From NCBI RefSeq assembly GCF_000189635.1, contig NW_002476149.1:124001-188000 (forward strand): a stretch of 64,000 nucleotides of DNA, in the 5' to 3' direction. Origin of the DNA: Tetrahymena thermophila SB210. Lineage: Eukaryota > Ciliophora > Oligohymenophorea > Hymenostomatida > Tetrahymenidae. The notes under the pieces are model-generated. The model saw only the letters and a list, made by a program, of their open reading frames with translations. It ran no database searches and was not told where the DNA came from. Both the position numbers and the translations under genes were made by a program. Shown here in pieces: positions 48,278-62,034 of the stretch; the stretch's first letter is position 1, and each line of letters starts with the position of its first letter.

Positions 48278-49365
48278 AATTTTTTTAGTTTTCTATTTTA
48301 AATTGTACTAAATTATTTATTTGATTTTTGCTTTCTTATGAATATCCTGGAAGTATTTAAGCTAAAATATCAACTTTAATTTCCTTGTTTACAAGTATTT
48401 CTAATAATCATTTTTGATATATTAGGAATTCAAATTTTATAATTTGTGTTATCAAAAAGTTTTTTATTATCAGAAAGTTATTTATTAATTTTTTGTAAAA
48501 GACTTTTTATTTTGACTCAAAAAGAGAAACTTGAATAAAAGAAATTTGCAAATAAGCTTAAATAACAAACTAAATGTAAGATTCCCTGGAAATTTTCTCA
48601 AAAAATATAAAAAAGATTCTTTAGAATATTATCTTTTAATCTAAAGTTCCATAAACCACCAATTCTCAAAAAGTAAAAACTCATTTTTAGTAAAATTTTA
48701 TCTCAATAAAATATTTTTGTAATAAATAAGCTCCAAAAATATTGATATAAAATAAATTTAAATGATTTTTTAAAATCAGTAAACTATATTATTATATTCT
48801 AATTTCAGTATAATCTTCTAGAAAATTATTCAGCTGGTGTTTTTTTTAATCTTACATAAATTTTTGTAATTTTTGATCATTTTAGACTGAAAGTTAAAAC
48901 TATAATTGCTTTTAGAATGCCTTTGTCTATTTTTATATTTTTTTAAAATTTAAAAATATTTTTCTAAAAATTAATAAAATTAAAAAAAATTAGAAAAAAT
49001 TTTTAATATTTAAATTTTTAATAGTTTTATTTTGCTTAAATTAAAAGACAGACATATCATCAAATTTTGATTATTGATAAAATAGACCAAAGATATATTT
49101 GATTTATTATTATGAAATAAAAATCTTGATTTAAAATTAAAATGTTAAAGATTAGTTTTTGCAAAATAACAAATATTAAATATAATTCTAAAAATAATAT
49201 TTTAATATATTTTTATTTAATTAATTTATTCTATGCCAATTTTTAAAGACAATTAATTAGTTTATTTGTTAATTATAAATTTAAAATTTTTTTGATAATC
49301 ATTTCATTTTTGCAAAAATTTGTATCTTATATTCTAGAAAAGTTCATACAAATATATAATCAATC
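48278..49365. other. Divergent AT-rich spacer
   Basis: 1.1 kb between the starts of dehydrogenase copy 2 and the TPR-like gene; no gene or motif recognised. Confidence 0.5.
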
Positions 49366-52244
49366 ATGTTTGTGGTAAAAGCCTTAATAAAATAGAGAAT
49401 TTTGAGTAGTCTTTAACAATAGAAATTAAGCGCTTCAAAATTTATAGGGCTTCACAATTAAGTTTCAGTTCTTTCATACTTTTCTTCCTTAAAAAAAAAG
49501 AGTTCTAGCTTAGAGGAAAAAGTAGATGCTTTGGGAGTTGAAGATGATTATAATAATGATGATTTCGAAATTCTTAAGATGAGTACTCAAAAAAATAGTA
49601 TTGAAGATTTATAAAATTAAATTTTTCTTTAGGAATATCAGAGCTGGATGTAAGGTGAACAAGAATTGTATTAAGAATTGAGAAATCTAAAATATGAAAT
49701 ATTTTAAGAGTTGACTAATTAAGATATTTAAAACCATATTGGAATAGTTGAAAGTAGAAATTAAGGAATTGATTCAAATATAGTTGTGATGTAGGTAGAT
49801 TAAAAACAGTTAACTAAATATTTGAATGAGGCTAATTCTTTTTTGCACAATCAAAACTACCAAAAAGCTTTAGAATTTTACTTTATGTGTGTGTTAAATG
49901 ATAGCGAAGGATTTTGCTAGTAAAATAAAATATTTAGGTAGATTGGTATTGTATATTCATCACTCAAAGATAGTGAAAAAGCAATTAAATATTTTCACAA
50001 ATAACTAGATGGAGAAAGAGATAAAAAAGGAACAAACAGTGATAAATCTTGGTTAAAAGATATTCACACATCCTTTCTTCTACTAGCTAAAGAGTATGAA
50101 TAAATCAATAAATTTTAAAAAGCATGCAAATTCTATGATCTATGCTTGAAAATTGAATATGATCAAGAAATGTGTCTCCATTATGCTTCAATTCTATTTA
50201 ATAAACAACGCAACTACAAAAGATCAATTAAACTTTTTGAGAAAATATTTTCACAAAATTCCAATTATATTTATTAATTCGGTATCGTTTATGAATATTT
50301 AACAAGTCTAATTATTATAAGGTAGTACTTAAAAACTTATACTATTTTAGAAGGCAAAATAGATTTATCAAAATATACATTCGATGCAATTAACTATAAA
50401 GGCACTTAAATTAATTAATAAGATATCATAAAAGATTGGAGAATTCTTTTTATTTACAGACTAGCCTAAATGCATAGTAAAGCTAATCTAAATTTTTATT
50501 TAACGTTCTTTTTTTAAACCCTCTATGAAGTACTTACTACTGATCTTTATATTAAAAATATAAAGAATCTAGAATAATATTCTGAACTAAATTAGCTAAA
50601 ATAATCTTCAAATACATTTTATTAATATCATTTTGAAATCGATCACATAGAACTGCTAGATAGTTTAGTTAATGTCATACCATAGGTAAAGCACAAATAT
50701 CTCCAAAATGAAATTAAATCAATTAACAAAATTGAAATAGAAAAACTTAAAGAAATGATTAAGCTATAAAATGACAAATAAAATAATGAATTTTTATAAG
50801 AAATAATTTGTTTTAATAGAGCAAAAAATTATCCTGATAACACTTAACTTTCAATAAAAAGAATTGATTTGTATATTTCTTTATTTCCTTATCTTAAATA
50901 AATGCTGAGGTTCTTTTTCTCTTATTTTCATAAAATAAATCGCATACCAGAAGCAGAATATTTTATCTTATATGAGTTTAAGATCAACAAAAATGACCTA
51001 TCAACTTTGCAAATTTGTAAGACTCTGTACAAAAAAGAAAACACAAAGCTCTACACTAGTTTATTAATATAATTTTATGAAGCAAATAAATAAGAATTAC
51101 CTATAGATGCAACAGGTCTTTTACTTGAAATTTACGTAAATTGTAAAACAATTAAATAATATGAATAAGCAGCTAATTACTTACACACTTGTCTTACCTC
51201 AAAATAAAATACTTTAAATTTAGAAGCTAAAAGAAAACTTATAGTTTAAGCTGCTTACATTTTCTATTATTTAGGGAAAGAAGACCTCTTTTTTTCATAT
51301 TACAATTAAATCAATAACATCAGTTAATATGTTTAGCTAAAAATTTTTTATTATTCAACGATAAAAGACTATTAACAAGTAAAATCCATAATTGAAAAAA
51401 ATTATCTAAATAAAAAAAATAATTAAATTGGTAGCTTCCTCATACTCGAATATTACACAATCGCTATATTAAAGTTAGGCCTTTATTAAAATCTCGATAT
51501 TATTTATAAGAAATTAAAGCAAGCTACTATGCTTTAAAAAACTATAAACTACAATTATATTTTATACTCAAAAATTTTATTTGCTAATAAATAATATAAG
51601 TATGTTATTTCATTTCTAGACTTGAATATGGAAAATTTAATTAACTCATTGGGCAACTAAAACAGTGATGATATATGCTTAATTAATTTTTATCTTTCAC
51701 TTTCCTACTTTTTTTTGAAACAATATGACTAAGCTCTAAAAGTTTCTGAAACATTTATTGCATTATACAATACAAAAAATCCTGATGTACCAGAAAGATT
51801 TAAACAGATGTACAAGGACTTAATTATTGTTTAAATTATAAGCCACGCTAAAAAATAGTAAATTTCTGTTGCCTAAAATCTGATAAAATAACATTTTAAT
51901 GAGCTTGAATTTTCAGAAATCAATTTAAGTAAATATTATTTTTTTTAAATTTACTTTTTTCTAACTTAGTAAATTAAAAAGTTTTATACAGATTTAATTT
52001 TTATATAAATTAGTTAATCATTAATTTATCAAAAACTTGTTTATATATTTTATTCTTTAATATTAATACTTTTGTTAATTTCCTTTAAATAAACATAGGA
52101 TCTGATTAATTAGCAGTAACTGTAGCTGAGTTAGAATATGTAATGTTAAAAAAAGAAATAGATTGCTTAAGTACTTTAAATAAAGAAATGGAAGTCTATG
52201 AAAATGAATTAAGAAAATTTGTAAACTTATCAGACAATGTTTGA
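49366..52244 (+). CDS. TPR-like helical repeat protein with mitochondrial-type N-terminus
   Basis: Two exons, 49366-51928 and 52099-52244; 902 residues. The first ~55 residues lack acidic residues and are rich in Lys, Gln, Ser and hydrophobics (MFVVKALIKQRILSSLQQQK), like a mitochondrial presequence. An acidic patch (GVEDDYNNDD) follows. From about residue 150 on, paired helices of TPR type are visible, for example NYQKALEFYFMCVLND, SEKAIKYFHKQL, and NYKRSIKLFEKIF, then less regular helical repeats throughout. The last exon is a Glu/Leu-rich helix (AVTVAELEYVMLKKEI). TPR arrays usually scaffold protein complexes. Mitochondrial location is inferred from the N-terminus only; the family was not identified. 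Confidence 0.78.
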
Positions 52245-53185
52245 AATATATTGCTAAATTAATTTATCAAAATATAAGAAAGAATTAATTTCAAATTTTA
52301 AATATTTAAGTATTTTTAATTGTAAAAAAGTTAAAATTAAAATTTATTTATATTTTGTATATTAACACAATAGAATTTGTTCAAGTTTAAAAATAAAAAG
52401 TTAATTCAATTTTTATAATAAAAAAATAAATTTAATAATTTTAGCCAAATAAAACACTAAAATAATTTTTTAAAAATAAGGAATATCTATTTTTATAAAA
52501 TTATCTGAAAAATTTAATTCCTTTCCAACAATATATTAAAAAATAGAGAGAGATATTTAAATACTGTAACTCTTCTATTGTAATGGAATTTAGGGTATTC
52601 TTCTGAGCTGTATTTAAGAAATCTTTTTTTTTTAATTTCTAATAAGCTTTTAGGTGATTGAACTATTATCTTAACTAAGAAATTACAGTATTATAGTAGT
52701 AATGTTAAGTCTTTGTACTTAGGTGAGATTGTTAATTATATAAATTCTTTTCTCTGAAATTTTTGCCTAATAATTAGTTGTTGAATTATAAAAATATTAC
52801 GATTTACAAATACGTCACTTAACACGCATACAATTATTTAAATTTCATAAAAGTAAATTAGGAAAATTATAAAAACAATTAATTTAATTTAATAAAAGAA
52901 ATTTATATCTTGTAATCTGATATATACTTACTATTATAATTCTAAAATAGTGACGAAATTGTATTTTGTTAAATATTCTAATATAAAAGTTTATCATTTA
53001 AAATAAGCCCAATTTTTATTTATTTTATAAATAATTTAAATATAATATATCCAACATTAAGCTATTTTATAGATATCTAAAAAAAATTACGTCCTACAAC
53101 TAGCTGCCTATCACTAAATAATGTAAGCATGATTGATACTATTGCATTTTTTCATTTATTATTATAACTAAAGATTGAGGTATAT
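52245..53185. other. AT-rich spacer, possible 5'-UTR intron of the kinase-TPR gene
   Basis: No gene. A GTAAGC...AAAG segment at about 53124-53172 just before the next ATG could be an intron in the 5' leader. Confidence 0.4.
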
Positions 53186-56100
53186 ATGGCAACAATTGCT
53201 ATGGAAAGAGATAAAACAAATAGAAAAAGGGATAAAAAACTAAAAACATTGTAACATAATGACAATACTAATGATCTTTAAGATAATTCCCTAAAAAAAG
53301 TAAATAATATTAATACTTATGACATCTTTAAAAATAAGGAATAGTTGAGCGAACTCAAATCTATTCATAAAACTGATAAAAAAATAGATCTAACAGAATA
53401 AATTTGCGGTTTGATAAAAACTGAAAATTCTTAGCAAACAAAAATAACTTTAAATGAAAATCAAAGAAAAATTTTAGATTTTCATAAAGAAATTATTTAA
53501 GAATCCAATTTAGAACCATTTAAAGAAAATAATAATGAAAAAAGAAAAAACTTGGTTGATTTTATAAATGAATTTACATGCTTAGATCAATAGAATGAAA
53601 AATAATTTGAAGATAAATAGTTAATAATTATTCAAAAGAAAACTATAAATGATGAAATTTAAGATTTAGAAGATTATATCAGTAAGTTAAGTCATTGTGA
53701 ATAAAATATTTTGTAAAGTGAAAATAAAGATATAAAAATGAATTAATACTAAGATGTAAAGGACTAAAAAGATGAAAAAAATTGTAGCTAATAAGAAGAA
53801 TAAAATAAATCATGCCAATTTGTTAAATAAATAAATTTGGATAGTGAAATATGCAACACCAATAATTTGTAATTTAGCTAAAATTAATTTGAATAAATAA
53901 GAGAAGATTGTTAGTAAGATGAATAAAACCCTGAAGAAATGATAAAATAAAAATTTTAAATAATAATATAAGAATAGTAAATTAACTCCTAATTTAAGAT
54001 TATGCAGCAGGAAATTTTAAACTGTTTGATTTAAAATTCATATTGTCTACAAAAATTTGTTTACTCTGCTGAGAAAATTGATATATTTTAAGGCTTCTAA
54101 TCTCTTAATAACTCATAGATGGAATAGATCACTTTTAAATTTCTTTATTTACCTGACAAAAAGGAATTATCAAATTACATTTTGCTTCTATCATATTTTT
54201 AAGCTAAAAATGTTATTTAAATACTTTGTTATAAATAAATAACTGACTAAATTTATATGATAGCTTTAAATTTCTGTAGCTTGAACATACTATAAAAATT
54301 GAGTAAAGCTCATAAAAGTTTTCAAATTTTATTATGGAATTCTAATATTTTTTATTAAATTAATTCTATGAAAGATTTAAGTCCTTCATTTTAAAAGAGT
54401 AGAATATAAATATTGACAGAAACAACATCTAAAAATTGTTTTCTTACTCTTTAAACATCTAAATCAACATTTTTTGATTAATTTTAAGGATTTACTTACA
54501 TATAAGGAGTAGTTAAATACTTGAATTTCAAAATAATTTATGATCAAGATGAGTACTTAAGAGACTAAGAAGTCATTGAAGATTTATATAAAAACAAAGT
54601 TATAGAATAAATTTAATATCAATATCAAATATGTGAAAGCATATATCTAATTGCTTTAAGTGAAAATTAATTCAATTAAATTGAGGAGTTAAAATAAAGA
54701 TACTAAATCCGAGTTTTTAACAAATAAAAAATATTAGAAAAATTTTCAAAATAAATTAAAAAATTTAAAAGAGATAAAATAGATAAAATAATAAAATCGC
54801 TTAAAGAAAAAAACTACTTTTTATGTGATATAATTGGTGAAGGTGGATTTGGTTTTGTATGCAGTGGATACAAAAAAATATCTATTGGATAATATGAAGA
54901 TTTAGCAATTAAAATTCAAGAAGTTAAATAAGATGGTGATTAAGAAATTTTTAATGATGAGGTAAAGATTATCAGTAGCTTTGAATACAATATTAAGGTT
55001 GTAAAATATCTTGACAGTTTTCAGATAGAAAGTTCAATAAATGTTTTAATTATGCAAAAGTGCAAGTATAGTTTATTACAAGAATTAAATTAAGTTACCT
55101 GTTTTGAATCTTTCAAATTCTTCAAAATTGTATTTGATTTAATAGATGGCTTAATATAGCTTAGAATGTATAATGTTTTGCACCTGGATATTAAACCTTC
55201 AAATATTCTTTTCTCTTATAATGATGATTATTTGTATTGTGATTTTGGTATTTCTTGTATCAAAAAACGAGATATTTAAGTGAATATCAAGGGATTTTCA
55301 AATGGCTTTTCAGCTTATGAGGTTGAACATAGTGAAAAAAGCGATAACGCTAATAAAATAACATTTAAATCTGATATTTATTCTTTAAATAAGACGTTTG
55401 AAAAAATTTTGCCAAAGATTGAGCAAAAAAATTAAATAGATAAGGATGTAAAATAAAAATTTAAGGAACTGATCAAAGAGAACACTGCTGAAAATAATGA
55501 AGAAAGATTAGATTGTTTAGAACTTCATAATAAAGCTTTTAACATTTTATTACATTCCTAAAATATAAAATTTTATGTAAGCTATATAAAGAGTATTGAT
55601 ATAAATTTAGAAATACTTGCTTACGACAAAAACAAAGACATTCCTTTTGTTTAAGAAATCATACTTTACTACAATGAAAAAAAAAATATTTTGTTGTAAA
55701 AAATCTACAAAGAAGACTTTGACCAGTATTAAGAAAGCATACAAAAGAGAAAAACCCCTTTTATTTCTGAGATAGCAGCAAAATCACTAAATGAAATAGC
55801 ATAATCTTAATTCAATGTAGGAAAATCTTAGTTTAATATTGGTTAATATGAAAATGCCATTCAATCTTTTTAAGAATCTTTATTAATTAGGAGAATGTTT
55901 GTAAATGAAAATTTAAATGAAATAGCTTAGACTTTAGATAATATTGCTTAATGTTGGAGTCTTTTAGGTGATTATAAAAAGGCTATTTTGAATTTTTAGG
56001 AATCTTTAGTTATTTCAAAGAATATTTAAAAAGATTAGCTTTAAAGAACTGGCATTTATCACAGAAATATTGGATATTGTTACTTGAATCTAAGTAAATA

Positions 56101-57385
56101 TAAGTAAGCCAATAAGAATTTATTTAAATCCCTATAAATATTAAGGTCAATTTTTCATGAAGATAAAAACTGTTACTTAGCTACTACTATTAATGATTTA
56201 GGATTATATTATTTAATTACTGGAGATATTAAAAATTCCTTATCAAATTTTGAATAAGCTCTCAAAATAAGATAGGAACTTTTCAAAGAATTGCACCCAG
56301 ATCTTGGGGATTCTTATAATTGCTTTGGATTTTACCATTTTTAGACAGAAAATCTGGTTTAATCTTTAGATTATTTTTAAAAGTCTCTTGAATAGTTTGA
56401 AAATATTTATTAAATTAATCATAGATAAGTAGCTGCACTGCATAATAATATTGGAAAAATACTTTTGAAGCTTGGTTAGATTAACAATGCAAAAAATCAC
56501 TTTGATAAATTAGAGAATATTATCTCAACAATTTTTAAAAAAGATCATCCTGAAGCAGCTTTATCTTTAACTAGCATAGGATTATTTTAACTTTATATTG
56601 GTGAAATTTACAATGCCTTAGAAAAATTTAATAAATCTCTAGATATCCAAACAAAAATAAAAATAGAAAATTAAGATCCATTTTCTATTTCAATCAATCA
56701 TGAATGTATAGGTGTCTGCTATGAATACCTTAGAGATTACTAAAAATAATTGGAGTATATTCAGAAATCGCTTGATATTAAAAGAAAAATTTTTGAAAAA
56801 AATATAAACAACCCTGATATTGCTCTTTCTCTCAACCATCTTGGATTATGCTACCTAAATTTAAAAAAATTTTCACAAGCAATTGATTACTTTGAAGAGT
56901 CTTTAAAAATGAACAGATCAATTTCTCCTGGTAAAGAAAGCTTGTAAATAGCTTCAAATTTAAACAATTTAGGAATATGCTACTTAAACTTAGGCGAAAC
57001 TTAAAAATCATTTAATTATTTAAATGATTCATTGGAGATAAGATTAAAAAATCATAAAACTGATCATTCAGAAATCGCTTAATCGTATTGTAAGATAGGT
57101 TGGTATTATATGAAAATAGGTGATAATCAAAATGCTCTAAATTTATTTGACTAATCATTAAAGATGAATTAAAGAATTTTCTAAAAAAATCACCCAAATT
57201 TTGTTGAAATATTGAATAACATTGGATTATGCCACTTAAGTTAAAATAATCCAATGATGGCAAAAAATAAATTTGAAGAATCACTAAAAATAGCAAAAGA
57301 ATTTTTCAAAGAAAGTCACCCATTCATAGCTGAAATTCTTGAAAATATAGACAAATGTAATAAAAATTAAAAGGATTATATATGA
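53186..57385 (+). CDS. Protein kinase fused to C-terminal TPR array
   Basis: Single exon of 1400 codons, ending in TGA at 57383-57385. Residues 1-~260 are very polar (Lys, Glu, Asn, Gln); ~280-540 are helical. Kinase domain at ~545-800: GEGGFGFV (from 551), LAIKI (K576), HLDIKPSN (666-673, catalytic D668), DFG (686-688), and a shortened activation loop. The HRD Arg is Leu, so it is a non-RD kinase. The APE motif is degenerate ([17 protein letters not shown] region). Residues ~860-1390 contain about a dozen TPR units, many of the form A-L-x-x-F-x-(K/Q/E)-S-L, with NxxGxxYxxLG starts. An in-frame ATG at 53129 could add 19 residues. Kinase-TPR fusions are a known expanded type in ciliates; likely a scaffolded signalling kinase (inference). 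Confidence 0.88.
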
Positions 57386-58569
57386 AATATCCTAGGGACT
57401 TACTTCAAACTATAGTTAAAAATGAAAAAAAATAATTAATTAATTAATGATTGAATGTTTTCTAAATAAAAAAAATCTCACATTTAATATATCCCTATAA
57501 ATTAGTAAATAAGAATACATTCAAACATATTATGGAGTATATATAATTTTTAAGTATTTTTTGCTAAATTTTAGTTCTTTATAAATCTATATGCTGTGAG
57601 TTAATTATATAAATTTTAAATTAGAAATAGATGGATATAATTCCATATTTTGTCTTTTTAAATCAAATATTTTTAAATATTGACTGTAAAAATAAGTATC
57701 ATTAAATTTTAAATTAGTAAAAATAAAATGTGTTTGGATATAATAATGTAAAAAAATAAAGCCCTTAGTATTTTTTAATTGATATCAATTACTTTATTCT
57801 AATTATTTCTAATTTAAATTTTCATCGAAATTACTTTTGATAATAATTTAATTCATTAATATAATAGAATTTTAACATTATATAATTGTTTTAAGTACAC
57901 ATACTTTTTAAGATCTTAAAAAAAAACAACTATTTTTACAAACAAATACATATAATTCTTAATATTTAGTTACTTTTTTTAATTACATAATAATTTAATT
58001 AATTAATTTAAATAGATATTTAGAATACTATAATAATATATAAACTCACAATACTATATTGTTTTTTTAAAAAAACAACTATTTTTTACTTTATAAAAAA
58101 TGTATATTTATTTCTCTGCTGATTCAAAACAATAAATAAATAAGGTATTTTGAATGAAATTTATTATGAAAATGTGGGAATTAATTTAAAATTTTTAAAT
58201 AAATACTTGATGATTAGTTTATAATATTATTAATTTACTTGAGTGATTACGAAAAAGATTTCAATAGCTTATTGATTTTTGTCTTTCAATTTTAATTTTT
58301 TGAACTTTCAAGGTGAAAATCACATATTTTTTTCTTGATATTTTTTAGATTGAAGTAAATAATAATTCAATAAATTTCTATAAAACTAAAACCCTATTCA
58401 ATATAAAATTAATAATTAAAAAAGAGTAATTATCACCATAAGCCAATAAGAAGGACTGTTGATAGAGATAAAATAAAAAATAGCGTTAATAATAATTGAA
58501 AAACTAAAATAGGTACCATATATCCTATAATATAATTTAACCTAAAGGAAGTAAGTAGAAGATAGTAGT
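57386..58569. other. AT-rich spacer
   Basis: 1.2 kb between two plus-strand genes; contains AATT/TTAA runs, no gene recognised. Confidence 0.5.
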
Positions 58570-59871
58570 ATGATTGATCATAATAGCCATTTATAATTGG
58601 AAATAAATAGAAGACAAAATCAAAGAGAGTATGAAGAAGGGATGAGTAATTTCAAGGAAGAGTAAATTTAAGCTACAATCTCAGACAGAGAATAAATAAT
58701 TAAGCACTTTAAAATAGTTATTAATATCGAAAAATCTTACTTATTTCATGCATCATTAAGCATTATCTTGTGCGTTATGATTTAATTTGGTTTCCTGTAA
58801 AATGAAAATGTTTCTTAAAATAATTTGACTATCACTAATGAATAATAGCAAAATCAGTTAATTATGCCAAAGGATCCCCTATCAGGAATTATTGACTTCT
58901 ATGTAGTTTCTCTTATTTAGAATGCTGTATACATTTATATGCTATACAAGATCATAGGAGAAGATAGACAATTGTTAAATGTAATGAAGCACATACTTTA
59001 ATAAGAAAAGGATGAAATTATAAAACAATCAGCTAAAGATGATTCTCTAAAAAAATAATTTGATCAAGAAATATAGAATAGTGCAGGCTTGCTTGAAAAT
59101 TAGGCATTACATCAAAATGATGAGAGATTAATTTCTACTCTTTCCATAATAGATTCTCTTTTACAAGAAAATTTTATTATTTAAAGAAGAAACAGAGTTA
59201 GTCGCTCATCAAAAGAAAAGAAAAGTCACAAGCCATCATACTTAAAGAAATGTGAAGATTCTTCTTAGAAAGAGGATTAACATTTGCTCAAAGTAAAAAA
59301 CGACTTATTTTAATTTGAACAAGGAATCATTCACCACAGAGTTAATTCTAAAAAGGACCACATCACTCTATTTAATGTACTAGAAAACAATACTGAAACA
59401 TAAAACTTTGGATCCAAGTTATTTATTACAGCAACTTCTGTTATCATTTACGTTTATAATATTGCATAAATCAATACAAATTATTTAAATCCAGAATACG
59501 AGCTAGGAGTATTATTATTCTTAGGTATCCCAGCTTTAGCCATGATTTTACCATTCTGCTTTGTTTTGCTTACTCTTGCCACAAGTGTAGTTTTCCTTTT
59601 AATATATGGCGTTAGCATTCTTTTGTTACTAACTTATTCTGTCATTTCTAAATAACTTTTCTACCTAATAAAAATTGGATAATTGCGTTCCACTGCTGTT
59701 AAAAGTTTACCTCATTTAATAGGTTAAACTTGTTCAATCTGCTTATTTGAATACGAAAATGAAGCAGAAAAAGTTTCTTATCTTAAATGCAACCACGCCT
59801 TTCATTATGAATGCATTAAATTATGGATGTAGGAGAAAGATGACTGTCCTATGTGCAGAAAAAAACAATGA
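58570..59871 (+). CDS. RING-H2 multi-helix membrane E3 ubiquitin ligase
   Basis: Single exon, 433 residues. Hydrophobic segments lie at about residues 58-75, 105-128, 288-305, 320-345 and 345-365; between the second and third is a long hydrophilic, Ser/Lys/Glu-rich region. The C-terminus (from ~385) is a canonical C3H2C3 RING: C-x2-C in TCSICLFEYE, C-x-H-x2-H-x2-C in KCNHAFHYEC, then W three residues later and C-x2-C in CPMCRKK, right before TGA. Layout resembles ER or endosomal RING ligases that face the cytosol with the RING at the extreme C-terminus. Substrate unknown. One of two RING-type ligases in the window, unrelated to the RING-CH gene at the left edge. Confidence 0.9.
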
Positions 59872-62034
59872 AAAAACACTAAAATAACATACTATAACCA
59901 ATTACTTTTATATTAATATCATTTTCTTTTATTAACTTTATATAAAATGTCATTAGTCAGTTTAGTTAAAACACAACATAAGCATGCTAGCTAGCTAGTT
60001 ATCTAGCTAGCAAACTTTTTAATCAAACTTCAAATTTTGCAATTAAAAAATGATTTGAATTATAAAATTTTGAGTATTTTCATAATAAGCTTTCCCTATT
60101 TCTTTTATTAAATTTGCTTACAATTTCTGTATTAAGGAAAATGATAATGAAATATCTTATTGATTAACTTAAAATTTATTATTTATAAAAATATTTACTT
60201 TTATCTTTCAATTAAAAAATTATTTTAGGTTTTTTGTTAATTTACATCTAAAAAAAGAAAAATTTGATAATCTTACTGATTTTTATTTAGAATGTCATTA
60301 TTTTTCTAATTTTCTATCACTTTTCATGTTAAGATTTCAGAAAATAGTATTTTAATAGTAAAATTTATTGATTTTTCTATTTTTCTGTTAGGTATTTAAA
60401 AAAGAAAGAATAGTATTTTAAAAAGTATCTTTTCAAACTTGCAAAATAATTTTAAATTCTTATAAAATAGTACTCTTCCACTCTTTATGAATAAATTTGT
60501 GGTAATTAATAATTTAAACTATTTTTTTCTATATTTCTAGGATAATAAGGTAATAATAATGAGTTTTAACAAACTCTTTAATTCTTAAATTTAGGATGTA
60601 TTGATTTTTATGTAGAACAAACAAGCATAGTATAAAATTTTTTATTAGTACTCCACCCTTTAAACTTTTTATATATTTTTAGAACCTTTTAAAATTCTTT
60701 AAATTTTATATTGGAATAGATTTAATAAATGGAAATAAAAAAGAATTTGCAGTTTTTATTTATAAAAACTAAAAATAGCATTTCATCTTAATATAATTCT
60801 TTAATGATTATGTCATAATAATCTTTAGTGAGAAAATAGAAAATTTAACAAAAAAATTCACTATTACTGTATTAAAATCATAGGTATGTAAATTGTAATC
60901 ACGTCTAATCAAAAAATCGAACTATTATAAAATTGATACTTATATGTGATTTTTTTGTGTTACTTTGTTTTCTACTTTTAATTCTAAAAAATAGTTAATT
61001 AAAGTTGGATAGCAAATAAATTTTTATATAAAAGAAATGGCAATTATTCAATTTTTATAATCAATGTATAAATTATTTTAATATTTCAAATTTATTTTAA
61101 ATTATTCACTTTTATTTTTATAATAATTAAAATGTAAAGTCTGTAGTAAAAATTATAAAAACCATCACTTCTTATTGATTTAGTAAATAAATCTATGAAA
61201 TTCTAAATCATAAATAGAAAAATTTAATAGAAATAATTGAGAAAAGCTGAAGGAAAGAATGACTTAATAAATTGAGTTCATTTTAAAATTTTGTTTGTGC
61301 TGCCTGAAATTTTAATTTATTGAGCTGCTTGTAAAAACTTATAATTTTGATAGAAGTACAAATTTACAGTGAGAAAATGTATTGATTATTATTTTTGTAT
61401 CAATTTGTATTAAATTATAATAATTAAAAAGGCAAACATATCACATAATTTTTATTTCTATGTTAAGATCAAAATTTAATTCAAACTTTTGATTGATATT
61501 TTCATGTAAGCTATATTAAAATTTTAAATTAAAGCAAAATTTTTTGTTTTAATTTTCAGGGTTTATAAAAACCTATTTAATTTACTTAACACTTCTCTTA
61601 TTACACCTCTTTTTAAAAATGCATTAAATTTTGAAAACTAAATATTCTTTTACTTTTTTAATTTTATTTGAGTTGTGCAAAAATCAAAATAAAGTTCATC
61701 AAAGTATACAGGACTAAAAAAAAAAATTAAAATAAAAAAAAATTCCAGTAGGGTTTTTATGGGTTTTCTTTGTTAATTTTTTCGTGTTTCATACTGAAAT
61801 AATAGATTTTTGTCTTGTATAATAAATAAATTTGATTCATATGTTTATAAAGATTCTGAAGAAATCGGATAAAAATTGTAAATTAAAATTTTTCTTTAAT
61901 ATCAAGATAGAGGAGTAAATTTGACGATTGATTTAGTGACGGTACTTTGAGTACTAGAGTTGTAAACAATAAATAAGTAATAATAATAAATTAAAAAAAA
62001 AATAATTAAATTAATTCAAGATAACCAAAAGAAA
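59872..62034. other. Long AT-rich spacer (2.2 kb)
   Basis: Between the RING-H2 gene and the lipase gene. A GCTA/CTAG palindromic repeat lies at 59982-60013. Nothing else supported. Confidence 0.5.
59982..60013. repeat. GCTA/CTAG palindromic repeat
   Basis: A run of CTAG units that reads nearly the same on both strands and could form a hairpin in the transcript ~110 bp after the RING-H2 stop codon. A similar, looser cluster is near 30563-30600. Confidence 0.7.
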
